Below are positions 1-5,966 of a DNA stretch of 12,949 nucleotides, piece by piece. Under the pieces are notes generated by a model. That model was given only the letters and a program-made list of their open reading frames with translations. It was not told the DNA's origin and made no database searches. The stretch's first letter is position 1, and each line of letters starts with the position of its first letter. Made by a program: the position numbers and the translations under genes. This stretch comes from Limnoraphis robusta CS-951 (lineage in GTDB: Bacteria; Cyanobacteriota; Cyanobacteriia; Cyanobacteriales; Microcoleaceae): positions 1-12,949 of the forward strand of contig NZ_LATL02000183.1 of NCBI RefSeq assembly GCF_000972705.2. Direction: 5' to 3'.

Positions 1-200
1 TATTTATACTGTTTTTAATTTCGAGCCAACTTGTATGCTCAACCTGCAAGACTTACAGCATCTAACATCTGTTGATTTTATATAAAGATACGAAAAGCTT
101 CTGTTAAAGTTATATTGAGTCACTAATTTTGTACAAATCAAAGACACTTTTTGAGATAAAAATTACTTAAAATGTGAAAAAGATGAGTCAATATAGTCAC

Positions 201-318
201 CAGTTATAGCAGTAAGCGAATACATTAGGACATTTCTAAATCATAAAACCCCTTCACCGTCTACTGATCCGGTGTTCCCTGTTCCCTGTTCCCGATTCAA
301 GTAGCGCTATATCAGTTA
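201..318. repeat. MITE-like dispersed repeat unit 1
   Basis: The left end carries TATAGCAGTAAGC (205-217) followed by TTAGGACATT (225-234). The right end is GTAGCGCTATATCAGTTA (301-318). The same two end motifs, in the same order, bound unit 2 at 451-713, with 17 of 18 bases matching at the right end. The two ends of the unit are roughly inverted copies of each other (TATAGC versus GCTATA cores). It is too short to code for anything and encloses the heptad repeat GTTCCCT. A miniature inverted-repeat element is my inference; a genome-wide copy count would decide it. Confidence 0.5.
274..293. repeat. Heptanucleotide tandem repeat GTTCCCT (2.9 copies)
   Basis: GTTCCCT occurs at 274-280 and 281-287 and is followed by a partial copy GTTCCC at 288-293. 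Heptad tandem repeats of this kind (STRR) are a known feature of filamentous cyanobacterial genomes. Here it sits inside the MITE-like unit 201-318. Confidence 0.75.
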
Positions 319-388
319 TATATAGCAATCAGAAATGATTTGTGAGAAATCTAAAAGCTGATAAAAAGTCTGTAACGACTTTCCAAGA

Positions 389-420
389 TTGCCTTTTGCC
401 TCTTGCCTTTTGCCTTTTGC
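389..420. repeat. Heptanucleotide tandem repeat TTGCCTT (4.6 copies)
   Basis: Four heptads, TTGCCTT/TTGCCTC/TTGCCTT/TTGCCTT, then TTGC, run from 389 to 420. A short related piece, TTTTGCCTTTTGCAAG, recurs at 668-683 just before the end of unit 2. One heptad differs in its last base. Confidence 0.8.
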
Positions 421-450
421 AAGAAGATATGACACACAACTCAGAACGGA

Positions 451-713
451 CTGCTATAGCACTACGCATTATGGTTAGGACATTAGTAAAAGCGAAAAGT
501 TGGCGGTGTCGGTTTCCGGAGTCCGTGTCGCCTGGGGTCTCCCCAGGCGTTTATACCGGACGTTCCCGCCAAACTTTTTAAGAAGCTGAAAACCTTTTGT
601 AGTCTAACTTTTGCCTCTCTTACAAACTGTGCTTCTGGCGGAAACCGCGCCCGTCGCAAGTTTGCGCTTTTGCCTTTTGCAAGATTGCCTAGCGCGTAGC
701 GCTATAACAGTTA
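451..713. repeat. MITE-like dispersed repeat unit 2, abutting pyk
   Basis: The ends are imperfect inverted repeats: CTGCTATAGCACTACGC (451-467) against the reverse complement of 694-710, 15 of 17 bases identical. The left end continues with TTAGGACATT (475-484), shared with unit 1. The right end (696-713) matches 301-318 at 17 of 18 bases and runs into the stop codon of pyk (713-711 on the minus strand). Inside are the large palindrome 495-578 and a TTGCCTT-type remnant. No coding frame is evident. The mobile-element reading is inferred from the repeated ends. Confidence 0.55.
495..578. repeat. Nested palindrome with 9-bp GC-rich core hairpin
   Basis: Outer arms AAAAGTTGGCGG (495-506) and CCGCCAAACTTTT (566-578) pair with one base skipped. 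A middle pair is GTCCG (521-525) with CGGAC (557-561). The core CGCCTGGGG (529-537) pairs perfectly with CCCCAGGCG (541-549) across a three-base loop. In single-stranded DNA or RNA of either strand this would form a long stem. It lies about 130 bases past the pyk stop, so it could end pyk transcription, but no T-run directly follows the core. Confidence 0.6.
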
Positions 714-2465
714 ACTGATTGATCCTCCCGTCGCCCCCGAATACACCGAACCCCGTTGCATATCCAAAGTTAAAATAGTGCCATTGCGAATAACCTTCGT
801 CGCATTTTTCACCCCAACAATCACCGGAATTCCCAAACGCAAACCAATCACCGCCGCATGAGAAGTCAAACTATCCACTTCCGTGACAATTCCAGAAGCT
901 TTACGAATCACCTCTAAAAACTCAGCGCTGGTTTGAGGAACAACCAAAATATCACCCAAACTAAAATCACCTAACTGCAAAGCATCTTTTGCCACTCTCG
1001 CCCGTCCTGTAACCGAACCCTGACCAACAGCCGTTCCTTTCCCTAACAAAGCGTTGACCACTTCCACTTTCACCAAATCCGTCGAACCCGGAACCCCTTG
1101 CAGAGTTCCCGCCGTCGTCACCACCAAATCCCCATCAGACAGTAAATGATTTTCTCGGGCGACATTCACCGCCGACTGAAACGTTTGATCCGTAGAAGAC
1201 AAATCTAAGACCAATAAAGGCTTCACCCCCCAAACCAAACTCAACTGTCTCGCCACTTCCACATGAGGCGTCACGGCTAAAATCGGGGTAGCAGGGCGAA
1301 ACTTTGAAACATTCCGAGCCGTTGCTCCGGTTTTCGTTAAAGTCATAATCGCGGCCGCATCCACTTGTTGAGCAATTTGAGCCACCGCCGCCGAAATCGC
1401 ATTGGGAACAGATCGCCCCGTATCAGCCACCGTAGAAATATTACGGGTAATCCCTTCTTTTTCAATGCGAGTCGCAATTCGAGCCATCGTTGCGACTGCT
1501 TCGACCGGGTATTTACCCACAGCCGTTTCGTTAGACAACATCACCGCATCGGTACCATCTAAAATCGCATTCGCCACATCAGAAATCTCAGCCCGAGTCG
1601 GTCGAGGATTGCCCACCATACTGTCTAACATTTGAGTCGCCGTAATCACGGGAATTCCCATGCGGTTCGCCGTGACAATCAACCGCTTTTGTAAAATGGG
1701 GACATCTTCAGCCGGAAGTTCCACCCCTAAATCTCCCCGAGCGACCATTACACCGTTACAGAGGGTGAGGATTTCTTCCATCTGTTCGATCGCCTCGTGT
1801 TTCTCAACTTTGGCGATTACAGGAACATTTTTGCCTGCACTGGCGATCAGTTCTTTGATTTCCAAAACATCTTGAGGATTTCTCACAAAAGAAAGGGCGA
1901 CCCAATCCACCCCTTGATCGAGGCCGAACATCAAATCCTTACGATCCTTGTCCGTTAAGGCTTTAATCGACAAATACACCCCCGGAAAATTAACCCCTTT
2001 GCTGTTGGAAAGCGGCCCTCCTACAACGACCCGACAATGCAGTTCTTTCGTCAAAGAGTCAACTTTTTCCACAATCATTTCCACTTTGCCATCATCGAGC
2101 AAAATGTTTGCACCTTCTGGAACTTCATCAGCCAGGGGTTCGTAGGTGACAGAGGAGATTTCTTGGGTTCCCGGTAACAGACGTGGCGTCAGAATGAAGG
2201 GATCGTCTCGTTTGAGGACAATGGAACCGTTTTCAAATTTACCTAAACGAATTTTCGGGCCTTGGAGATCTTGTAGAATGCCAACGGGTTGATTCAGTTC
2301 AAAGGAGATTTGCCGAATCATCCGAATACTGCGTTGATGATCTTCGTGAGTACCGTGAGAAAAGTTGAGTCGCAGAGTTGTTGCACCTGCTTCTATTAAG
2401 GCGCGTAAAACTTCAGGCTGGGCGGTTGCAGGGCCAATGGTGGCGACAATTTTAGTTCGGTGCAT
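711..2465 (-). CDS. pyk: Pyruvate kinase with C-terminal PEP-utiliser domain
   Basis: Catalyses phosphoenolpyruvate + ADP to pyruvate + ATP, the last step of glycolysis, in the cytoplasm. The 584-residue product starts with the family's usual MHRTKIVATIGPAT. Visible features are the substrate loop LRLNFSHG (31-38), the active-site signature around VPVIAKVEKHEAIEQM with catalytic K219, Mg2+ ligands E221 and D245 (ARGDLG), and ITATQML (274-280). Residues from about 477 form an extra PEP-utiliser 'swivel' domain with TSHAAVIGLRLGIPVIVG around H536. This explains a length about 110 residues above the short bacterial enzymes and is common in Bacillus and cyanobacteria; its role is unclear. The start lies six bases from a CAGTTAT heptad repeat and has no clear Shine-Dalgarno. 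The stop codon falls inside the end of repeat unit 2, so the final residues may be non-ancestral. Confidence 0.97.
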   Translation of the reverse strand: MHRTKIVATIGPATAQPEVLRALIEAGATTLRLNFSHGTHEDHQRSIRMIRQISFELNQPVGILQDLQGPKIRLGKFENGSIVLKRDDPFILTPRLLPGTQEISSVTYEPLADEVPEGANILLDDGKVEMIVEKVDSLTKELHCRVVVGGPLSNSKGVNFPGVYLSIKALTDKDRKDLMFGLDQGVDWVALSFVRNPQDVLEIKELIASAGKNVPVIAKVEKHEAIEQMEEILTLCNGVMVARGDLGVELPAEDVPILQKRLIVTANRMGIPVITATQMLDSMVGNPRPTRAEISDVANAILDGTDAVMLSNETAVGKYPVEAVATMARIATRIEKEGITRNISTVADTGRSVPNAISAAVAQIAQQVDAAAIMTLTKTGATARNVSKFRPATPILAVTPHVEVARQLSLVWGVKPLLVLDLSSTDQTFQSAVNVARENHLLSDGDLVVTTAGTLQGVPGSTDLVKVEVVNALLGKGTAVGQGSVTGRARVAKDALQLGDFSLGDILVVPQTSAEFLEVIRKASGIVTEVDSLTSHAAVIGLRLGIPVIVGVKNATKVIRNGTILTLDMQRGSVYSGATGGSIS

Positions 2466-2470
2466 CTTTA

Positions 2471-2489
2471 CAGTTATCAGTTATCAGTT
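2471..2489. repeat. Heptad repeat CAGTTAT directly upstream of pyk start
   Basis: CAGTTAT (2471-2477), CAGTTAT (2478-2484) and CAGTT (2485-2489) lie five bases before the pyk ATG (minus strand, 2465-2463). They replace the place where a ribosome-binding site would be expected; only a weak TAAAG remains on the minus strand. A change in copy number would alter the pyk leader by multiples of seven bases. Confidence 0.7.
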
Positions 2490-2532
2490 TGGTAGGGGCG
2501 AGTTCCATCAAAATGTATATCTTCCCACAAAT

Positions 2533-2635
2533 ATAGCGGTGTGCGATCGCGATCGGGTACTCCCAAAAACCCGCTTTCTATTGAGAAACCGGGTTTTTAA
2601 TCGAACTTGTGCCTCTAAAAATTGAAAACCGCTAT
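2533..2635. repeat. Short inverted-repeat unit enclosing a strong hairpin
   Basis: ATAGCGGT (2533-2540) and ACCGCTAT (2628-2635) are perfect 8-bp inverted repeats around a HIP1 octamer (2543-2550) and the hairpin 2565-2598. The length, about 103 bases, and the lack of any coding frame suggest a small dispersed element. The inference rests on the short terminal repeats only. Confidence 0.35.
2565..2598 (-). terminator. Strong hairpin, probable terminator of the COP23 gene
   Basis: AAAAACCCG (2565-2573) pairs perfectly with CGGGTTTTT (2590-2598). Inside, after a C/C mismatch, TTTCT (2575-2579) pairs with AGAAA (2584-2588), leaving a four-base ATTG loop. On the minus strand the stem ends in CGGGTTTTT, a rho-independent arrangement 105 bases past the COP23 stop and about 100 bases before pyk. 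Both strands have the same form, so it could act in either direction. The same palindrome type is, from memory, a common dispersed repeat in filamentous cyanobacteria. Confidence 0.55.
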
Positions 2636-2640
2636 GACTT

Positions 2641-2660
2641 CTCTAAACCCAGCTTTAGAG
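2641..2660. repeat. Small hairpin past the COP23 stop
   Basis: CTCTAAA (2641-2647) pairs perfectly with TTTAGAG (2654-2660) across a six-base loop, 43 bases beyond the COP23 stop on the minus strand. No T-run follows, so it is more likely an mRNA 3' stem or chance than a terminator. Confidence 0.4.
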
Positions 2661-2702
2661 TGATCAGTTTTTTCTCTTGTCACCAGCCCACCTGTTGCCT
2701 GT

Positions 2703-3524
2703 TCACTGTAACTTTGCGCCTGTTCCACCATCTTCGGGGGCGAGGAAGGGTTTCAGGTTAATCCCTTGGGAGCGATTTTGTTGAGTAGAGTTGCCACCCG
2801 TACCGCCTCGGAAGATACCCTGAATAATATCACCCGTGCTGCTTTCGTCGGTGAGCGTATATACGCCTTGGGTCGCAGTACCGCTATCAGCGACGACGAG
2901 GTTTTGGAAAATGCGATCGCGGACTTGTTGGGGGTTTTCTCCAGTCGGTACAGTTAAGACAATTCGACAACTGGGGATATCTTCGGTTGTCGCACAAATC
3001 ACGTTATAGCCGTTTTCTACACTGGTTAGCAATTCATACAGTCCATCGGGTCTATAGGACTCTAAACGGCTACTGATTTCGTTACAGCGACGATCAGGAG
3101 TCCAACCCCCTCCCATTTCACCGGGAACCGCCCAAGCAAAGCCTTGATTGTCTTGACTAACCGGATAATACATGACAGTATATTCACCCCCAATGATTTC
3201 ACATCTAAACCGAGGTTCAGTCGCCGTTTCGGTTTGAATTTCCTCCACAGGGATCGGAGTATTGCTGGGCGAGTCGGGAAGCGGTGAACCTTGGGTTTGA
3301 CGGGGTTCAGTTTGAGTTTCGCTGGTTTCCGGTGTTGGAACTCGGATGTCCCGACTATCATCGTTTTGTTGAGGAAACCATCCAGGAGTACGACCCCCTC
3401 CTGTCCAGTTGGGTCTAGCTTGGGCAGAGCCAAAACCCAATAAAATGAAAACACTCACCGATAAACTGAGAATTCGGTGTAGATTGGAGCTGAGGTGAGA
3501 ACGAGACTTTAAACGAGAGGACAT
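2703..3524 (-). CDS. COP23-domain secreted protein
   Basis: A 273-residue product resembling COP23, the circadian oscillating 23-kDa protein family of cyanobacteria; biochemical function unknown. The N-terminus is basic, followed by a hydrophobic stretch (about 18-33) and a likely signal peptidase cut after SAQA (A36), so it should leave the cytoplasm. Residues 38-104 are a low-complexity Pro/Thr/Gln/Glu linker. The domain at about 105-215 has the family pattern FRC...YTVMYY...FAWAVPGEMGGGWTPDRRCNEISSRL...GYNVICATT...SCRIVLT, with four cysteines (108, 147, 177, 186) that probably form two disulfides after export. The tail is Gly/Asn/Gln-rich. The start is supported by AAGGAG nine bases upstream on the minus strand (3539-3534). 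It is divergent from crtR with a 143-base shared control region. The stop overlaps a CCTGTTG/CCTGTTC heptad pair (2691-2704). Rhythmic expression is inferred from the family name only. Confidence 0.85.
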   Translation of the reverse strand: MSSRLKSRSHLSSNLHRILSLSVSVFILLGFGSAQARPNWTGGGRTPGWFPQQNDDSRDIRVPTPETSETQTEPRQTQGSPLPDSPSNTPIPVEEIQTETATEPRFRCEIIGGEYTVMYYPVSQDNQGFAWAVPGEMGGGWTPDRRCNEISSRLESYRPDGLYELLTSVENGYNVICATTEDIPSCRIVLTVPTGENPQQVRDRIFQNLVVADSGTATQGVYTLTDESSTGDIIQGIFRGGTGGNSTQQNRSQGINLKPFLAPEDGGTGAKLQ

Positions 3525-3533
3525 GGAATTTTT

Positions 3534-3539
3534 CTCCTT
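3534..3539 (-). promoter_or_regulatory. Ribosome-binding site of the COP23 gene
   Basis: AAGGAG on the minus strand, nine bases before the ATG at 3524. It is one of the few strong Shine-Dalgarno sequences in the window and fixes the start. Confidence 0.75.
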
Positions 3540-3554
3540 CTTCGGGTAAATTTA

Positions 3555-3571
3555 AAGTTGGTTTTCAACTT
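3555..3571. promoter_or_regulatory. Palindrome in the divergent COP23/crtR control region
   Basis: AAGTTG (3555-3560) and CAACTT (3566-3571) form a perfect 6-bp inverted repeat with a five-base gap. It lies 30 bases upstream of the COP23 ATG and about 100 upstream of crtR. Its position would suit an operator, but no regulator is known from this sequence. Confidence 0.25.
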
Positions 3572-3602
3572 GTTAAACTGAGATTCATTTTTGTCACGAA
3601 AC

Positions 3603-3632
3603 TTTACAGTTTGCGGCAGAGTCTCATAAAAT
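3603..3632 (+). promoter_or_regulatory. Candidate crtR promoter
   Basis: TTTACA (3603-3608), an 18-base spacer and TAAAAT (3627-3632) match sigma-70 -35 and -10 boxes at five of six positions each. Transcription would begin near 3640, giving a short leader that contains AAGGAG (3651-3656), 11 bases before the crtR ATG. Confidence 0.45.
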
Positions 3633-3667
3633 ACAGTGGTGTGACAGAATAAGGAGTACGAACAGTA

Positions 3668-4540
3668 ATGTCGGAGGCCGGGAAGGCACTGACGGCTCCC
3701 AAGGAGTTTCTTCTCCCGGAGGGGGGCTTCAATTTAACGCTACTGATGTTCCTAGTTGCAGTAGCTTTAGTAACAACATCGGCGATCGGATATTGGTGTT
3801 GGAATTGGGTAGGTTGGTGTTGTTTTTTCATTAACGTGCTGGCTCTGCACTTAGCAGGAACAGTGATTCACGATGCTTCTCATAATTCAGCGCATCGAAA
3901 TCGGATTGTGAATGCCATTCTGGGACATGGCAGTGCGCTCATGCTCGGTTTTGCCTTTCCAGTGTTTACACGGGTTCACATACAGCACCATGCTCATGTT
4001 AATGATCCAGACAACGACCCGGATCATTTTGTTTCCACAGGCGGGCCTTTATGGTTGATTGCAGCTCGTTTCTTTTACCATGAGGTATTTTTCTTTAAAC
4101 GGCAACTTTGGCGAAAATATGAGCTTTTGGAATGGTTTTTGAGTCGGTTAGTCGTCTTTAGCATCGTCGGCTGTTCGATACATTATGGCTTTACCGCATA
4201 TATCCTCAACTATTGGTTTTCACCTGCGCTAGTTGTGGGTTTGGCTTTGGGGTTATTTTTTGATTACCTGCCTCATCGCCCTTTTCAAGAGCGAAATCGC
4301 TGGAAAAACGCCAGAGTTTACCCCAGTGCTATCCTGAATATCTTAATTCTCGGTCAGAATTATCATCTGATTCATCATCTGTGGCCGTCGATTCCTTGGT
4401 ATCAATACAAACCCGCCTATGAGAAAATGAAACCCTTATTAGATGCTAAAGGTTCACCTCAAACCTTGGGGTTGTTACAAGGAAAAGATTTTCGGGGTTT
4501 TCTTTACGATATATTTTTGGGAATACGCTTTCATCCTTGA
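3668..4540 (+). CDS. crtR: Beta-carotene hydroxylase CrtR
   Basis: A membrane di-iron hydroxylase of the fatty-acid desaturase superfamily that adds hydroxyl groups to carotenoid rings, making zeaxanthin from beta-carotene and, in many cyanobacteria, contributing to myxoxanthophyll. The 290 residues contain the full histidine set: HDASH (68-72), HIQHHAH (104-110), LPHRP with H203, and NYHLIHHLWP (H233, H236, H237). Hydrophobic spans lie near 22-40, 48-66, 86-100, 160-178 and 184-200, so it is an integral membrane protein. AAGGAG 11 bases upstream supports the ATG. It is transcribed away from the COP23 gene and lies 93 bases before lepB on the same strand, so the two may share a transcript. 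The CrtR-specific stretch FTRVHIQHHAHVNDPDNDPDH argues against an ordinary acyl-lipid desaturase. Confidence 0.93.
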   Translation: MSEAGKALTAPKEFLLPEGGFNLTLLMFLVAVALVTTSAIGYWCWNWVGWCCFFINVLALHLAGTVIHDASHNSAHRNRIVNAILGHGSALMLGFAFPVFTRVHIQHHAHVNDPDNDPDHFVSTGGPLWLIAARFFYHEVFFFKRQLWRKYELLEWFLSRLVVFSIVGCSIHYGFTAYILNYWFSPALVVGLALGLFFDYLPHRPFQERNRWKNARVYPSAILNILILGQNYHLIHHLWPSIPWYQYKPAYEKMKPLLDAKGSPQTLGLLQGKDFRGFLYDIFLGIRFHP

Positions 4541-4633
4541 GAGAGAGTCAACCCCTGAAAAATATGTAGATCTGACCTCGGAAAATCCAACTCAAATTTG
4601 ATAAATTTCACTTAAATTCGTTGGTTTCACTAG

Positions 4634-5221
4634 ATGGAAATGCCCTCACCGCCGCCGAAAACTCAAACCGAGACCTCACAAACCCGATTGCTCAAGCTTT
4701 GGAGTGAACATCGGGAAAATCTTTTGATTTTGGCGATCGCTCTGGTATTGTCTGTGTTGATCCGAATGTTTGTCGCCGAACCGCGCTACATTCCCTCCGA
4801 TTCAATGATTCCCACTCTGGAAATCGGCGATCGCTTGGTGGTTGAAAAGGTTTCTTATCACCTCCATCCCCCAAAAGCCGGAGAGATCGTAGTGTTTAGC
4901 CCTCCTAAACAGTTACAAGTTCAGGGCTATTCAATTCAACAAGCCTTTATTAAACGGATTATCGCCCAAGCCGGTCAAACGGTCGCGGTACGCAATGGCA
5001 TTGTTTATGTAGATAACCAACCGCTCAAAGAAGACTACATTGCTGAACCGCCAGCTTACAACTGGGGACCTGGGAAGGTTCCGGCCGATCATTACTTTGT
5101 CATGGGTGATAACCGCAACGACAGCAATGATTCTCATATTTGGGGCTTTCTCCCCCAAGAAAATATCATTGGTCATGCAGCTTTTCGCTTCTGGCCCTTT
5201 GAACGCTGGGGACAAGTCTAG
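4634..5221 (+). CDS. lepB: Signal peptidase I
   Basis: Removes signal peptides from proteins crossing the cytoplasmic or thylakoid membrane. The 195 residues show a short cytoplasmic N-tail, one membrane span at about 29-47, then the S26 catalytic domain facing outward. The Ser-Lys dyad is S57 in RYIPSDSMIPTL and K107 in AFIKRIIAQAG, followed by the conserved VMGDNRNDSNDSHIWGFL (156-173). Length is normal for cyanobacterial type I enzymes. The ATG at 4634 is taken as start although a second ATG lies two codons later and neither has a clear ribosome-binding site. Two HIP1 octamers occur within the gene (4733, 4827). A plausible client nearby is the COP23 protein, but that link is only inference from its signal peptide. 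Confidence 0.95.
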   Translation: MEMPSPPPKTQTETSQTRLLKLWSEHRENLLILAIALVLSVLIRMFVAEPRYIPSDSMIPTLEIGDRLVVEKVSYHLHPPKAGEIVVFSPPKQLQVQGYSIQQAFIKRIIAQAGQTVAVRNGIVYVDNQPLKEDYIAEPPAYNWGPGKVPADHYFVMGDNRNDSNDSHIWGFLPQENIIGHAAFRFWPFERWGQV

Positions 5222-5234
5222 GGGATTTCAGGGG

Positions 5235-5252
5235 GGGGGAGATTGTTCCCCC
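5235..5252. repeat. GC hairpin and nine-base G-run after lepB
   Basis: A run of nine G (5231-5239) is followed by a hairpin, GGGGGA (5235-5240) with TCCCCC (5247-5252), loop six bases. It lies 14 bases past the lepB stop. A-residues, not T, follow on the plus strand, so it is not a standard terminator, though it could protect the 3' end of the mRNA. Confidence 0.35.
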
Positions 5253-5347
5253 AAAAAATTGGCTCGTTGGGAGTCACCCTTGTTCCCCCGACTCTGCTAA
5301 GTACGGAAATTGCGACTAAAAACGGAGTGAGGACTGTTCATCTTGAC

Positions 5348-5356
5348 TGTTAGAAT
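5348..5356 (+). promoter_or_regulatory. Candidate extended -10 element for the DUF1825 gene
   Basis: TGTTAGAAT fits an extended -10 (TGnTATAAT) 69 bases before the DUF1825 start. No convincing -35 box lies at 17 bases upstream. A near-identical TGTTAAAAT occurs before lepA (5891-5899). Confidence 0.3.
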
Positions 5357-5424
5357 AATATCAATAAAAACTTGGGAATTTCCTGAGTGTAAATGGTTGC
5401 AGTTAGGTTGAAGAAAGGGCAGCT

Positions 5425-5748
5425 ATGGGATTTTTTGATTCAGAGATCGTTCAGCAAGAAGCCAAGCAGTTATTTGAAGATTATCAGGCTTTAATTAAAC
5501 TCGGCGGTGATTACGGCAAGTTTGATCGCGAAGGGAAAAAAATCTTTATCCAACAGATGGAGTCGATCATGGATCGTTACCGCATCTTTATGAAGCGGTT
5601 TGAACTATCTGAAGATTTTATGGCTCAGATGACAATGGAACAGTTGAAAACTCAACTGGGTCAATTTGGAATTACACCCGATCAAATGTTCGTTCAGATG
5701 AACACAACACTAGAACGCATGAAAGCCGAGTTGGAAAAGCAATCCTAG
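5425..5748 (+). CDS. DUF1825 family protein
   Basis: A 107-residue protein recognised as DUF1825, a family conserved in cyanobacteria and of unknown function. The sequence is all-helical in appearance, acidic and Met/Gln-rich, starts MGFFDSEIVQQEAKQLFEDY, has a central stretch FIQQMESIMDRYRIFMKRFEL and ends in a charged helix LERMKAELEKQS that could form a coiled coil. There is no signal peptide or membrane segment, so it is probably cytoplasmic. The ATG is preceded by AAAGG about nine bases upstream. It stands 203 bases after lepB and 218 before lepA, and probably has its own promoter. Nothing in the neighbourhood reveals its job. Confidence 0.88.
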   Translation: MGFFDSEIVQQEAKQLFEDYQALIKLGGDYGKFDREGKKIFIQQMESIMDRYRIFMKRFELSEDFMAQMTMEQLKTQLGQFGITPDQMFVQMNTTLERMKAELEKQS

Positions 5749-5845
5749 CGACTGGAGTGGAAGCTGACCCGACCTTCGTTAGAGCAAAAGTGTTTACATG
5801 AACTGTCGTTTTGATTTGAGTTGGCAGTTGAGTCGCCCCCAAAAA

Positions 5846-5899
5846 TTGAGAAAAAAGTATAAAAGCCTTACATTCAGACCAGCCTGGTTTTGTTAAAAT
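5846..5899 (+). promoter_or_regulatory. Candidate lepA promoters
   Basis: Two alternatives are visible. One is TTGAGA (5846-5851), a 17-base spacer and TACATT (5869-5874). The other is an extended -10, TGTTAAAAT (5891-5899), 67 bases before the lepA start. Neither is proven. Confidence 0.3.
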
Positions 5900-5966
5900 A
5901 CGTTAAGTAAGTCGTAACCCTCCTGATGCCATCTCGAACACAAGCTCTCCCTGTGGAAATCTCCCT

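Larger units (their letters stand above)
1..710. other. Non-coding region made of dispersed repeats
   Basis: No believable gene is present. Bases 1-200 are AT-rich and I see nothing definite there; they may be the flank of a gene lying left of the window. From about 201 to 710 the DNA is a patchwork of short repeats: two units with similar ends (201-318 and 451-710), two heptad tandem repeats (274-293 and 389-420) and a nested palindrome (495-578). A GTG-started open frame at 342-581 runs through the heptad repeat and the palindrome and has no family resemblance, so I do not call it. Confidence 0.7.

Noticed and set aside
342..581. 79-residue open frame on the plus strand
   Set aside because: Starts at GTG inside repeat DNA, translates the TTGCCTT heptads and the nested palindrome, and shows no protein family features.
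1..710. CRISPR array or tRNA in the left gap
   Set aside because: The repeats are heptads without spacers, and no cloverleaf or CCA-adjacent acceptor stem could be found by eye.
3062..3454. 130-residue minus-strand frame overlapping the COP23 gene
   Set aside because: It is an out-of-frame shadow on the same strand. The overlapping frame has a signal peptide, a ribosome-binding site and family cysteines.
5235..5260. lepB rho-independent terminator
   Set aside because: The stem is followed by A, not T, on the coding strand, so I list it only as a hairpin.
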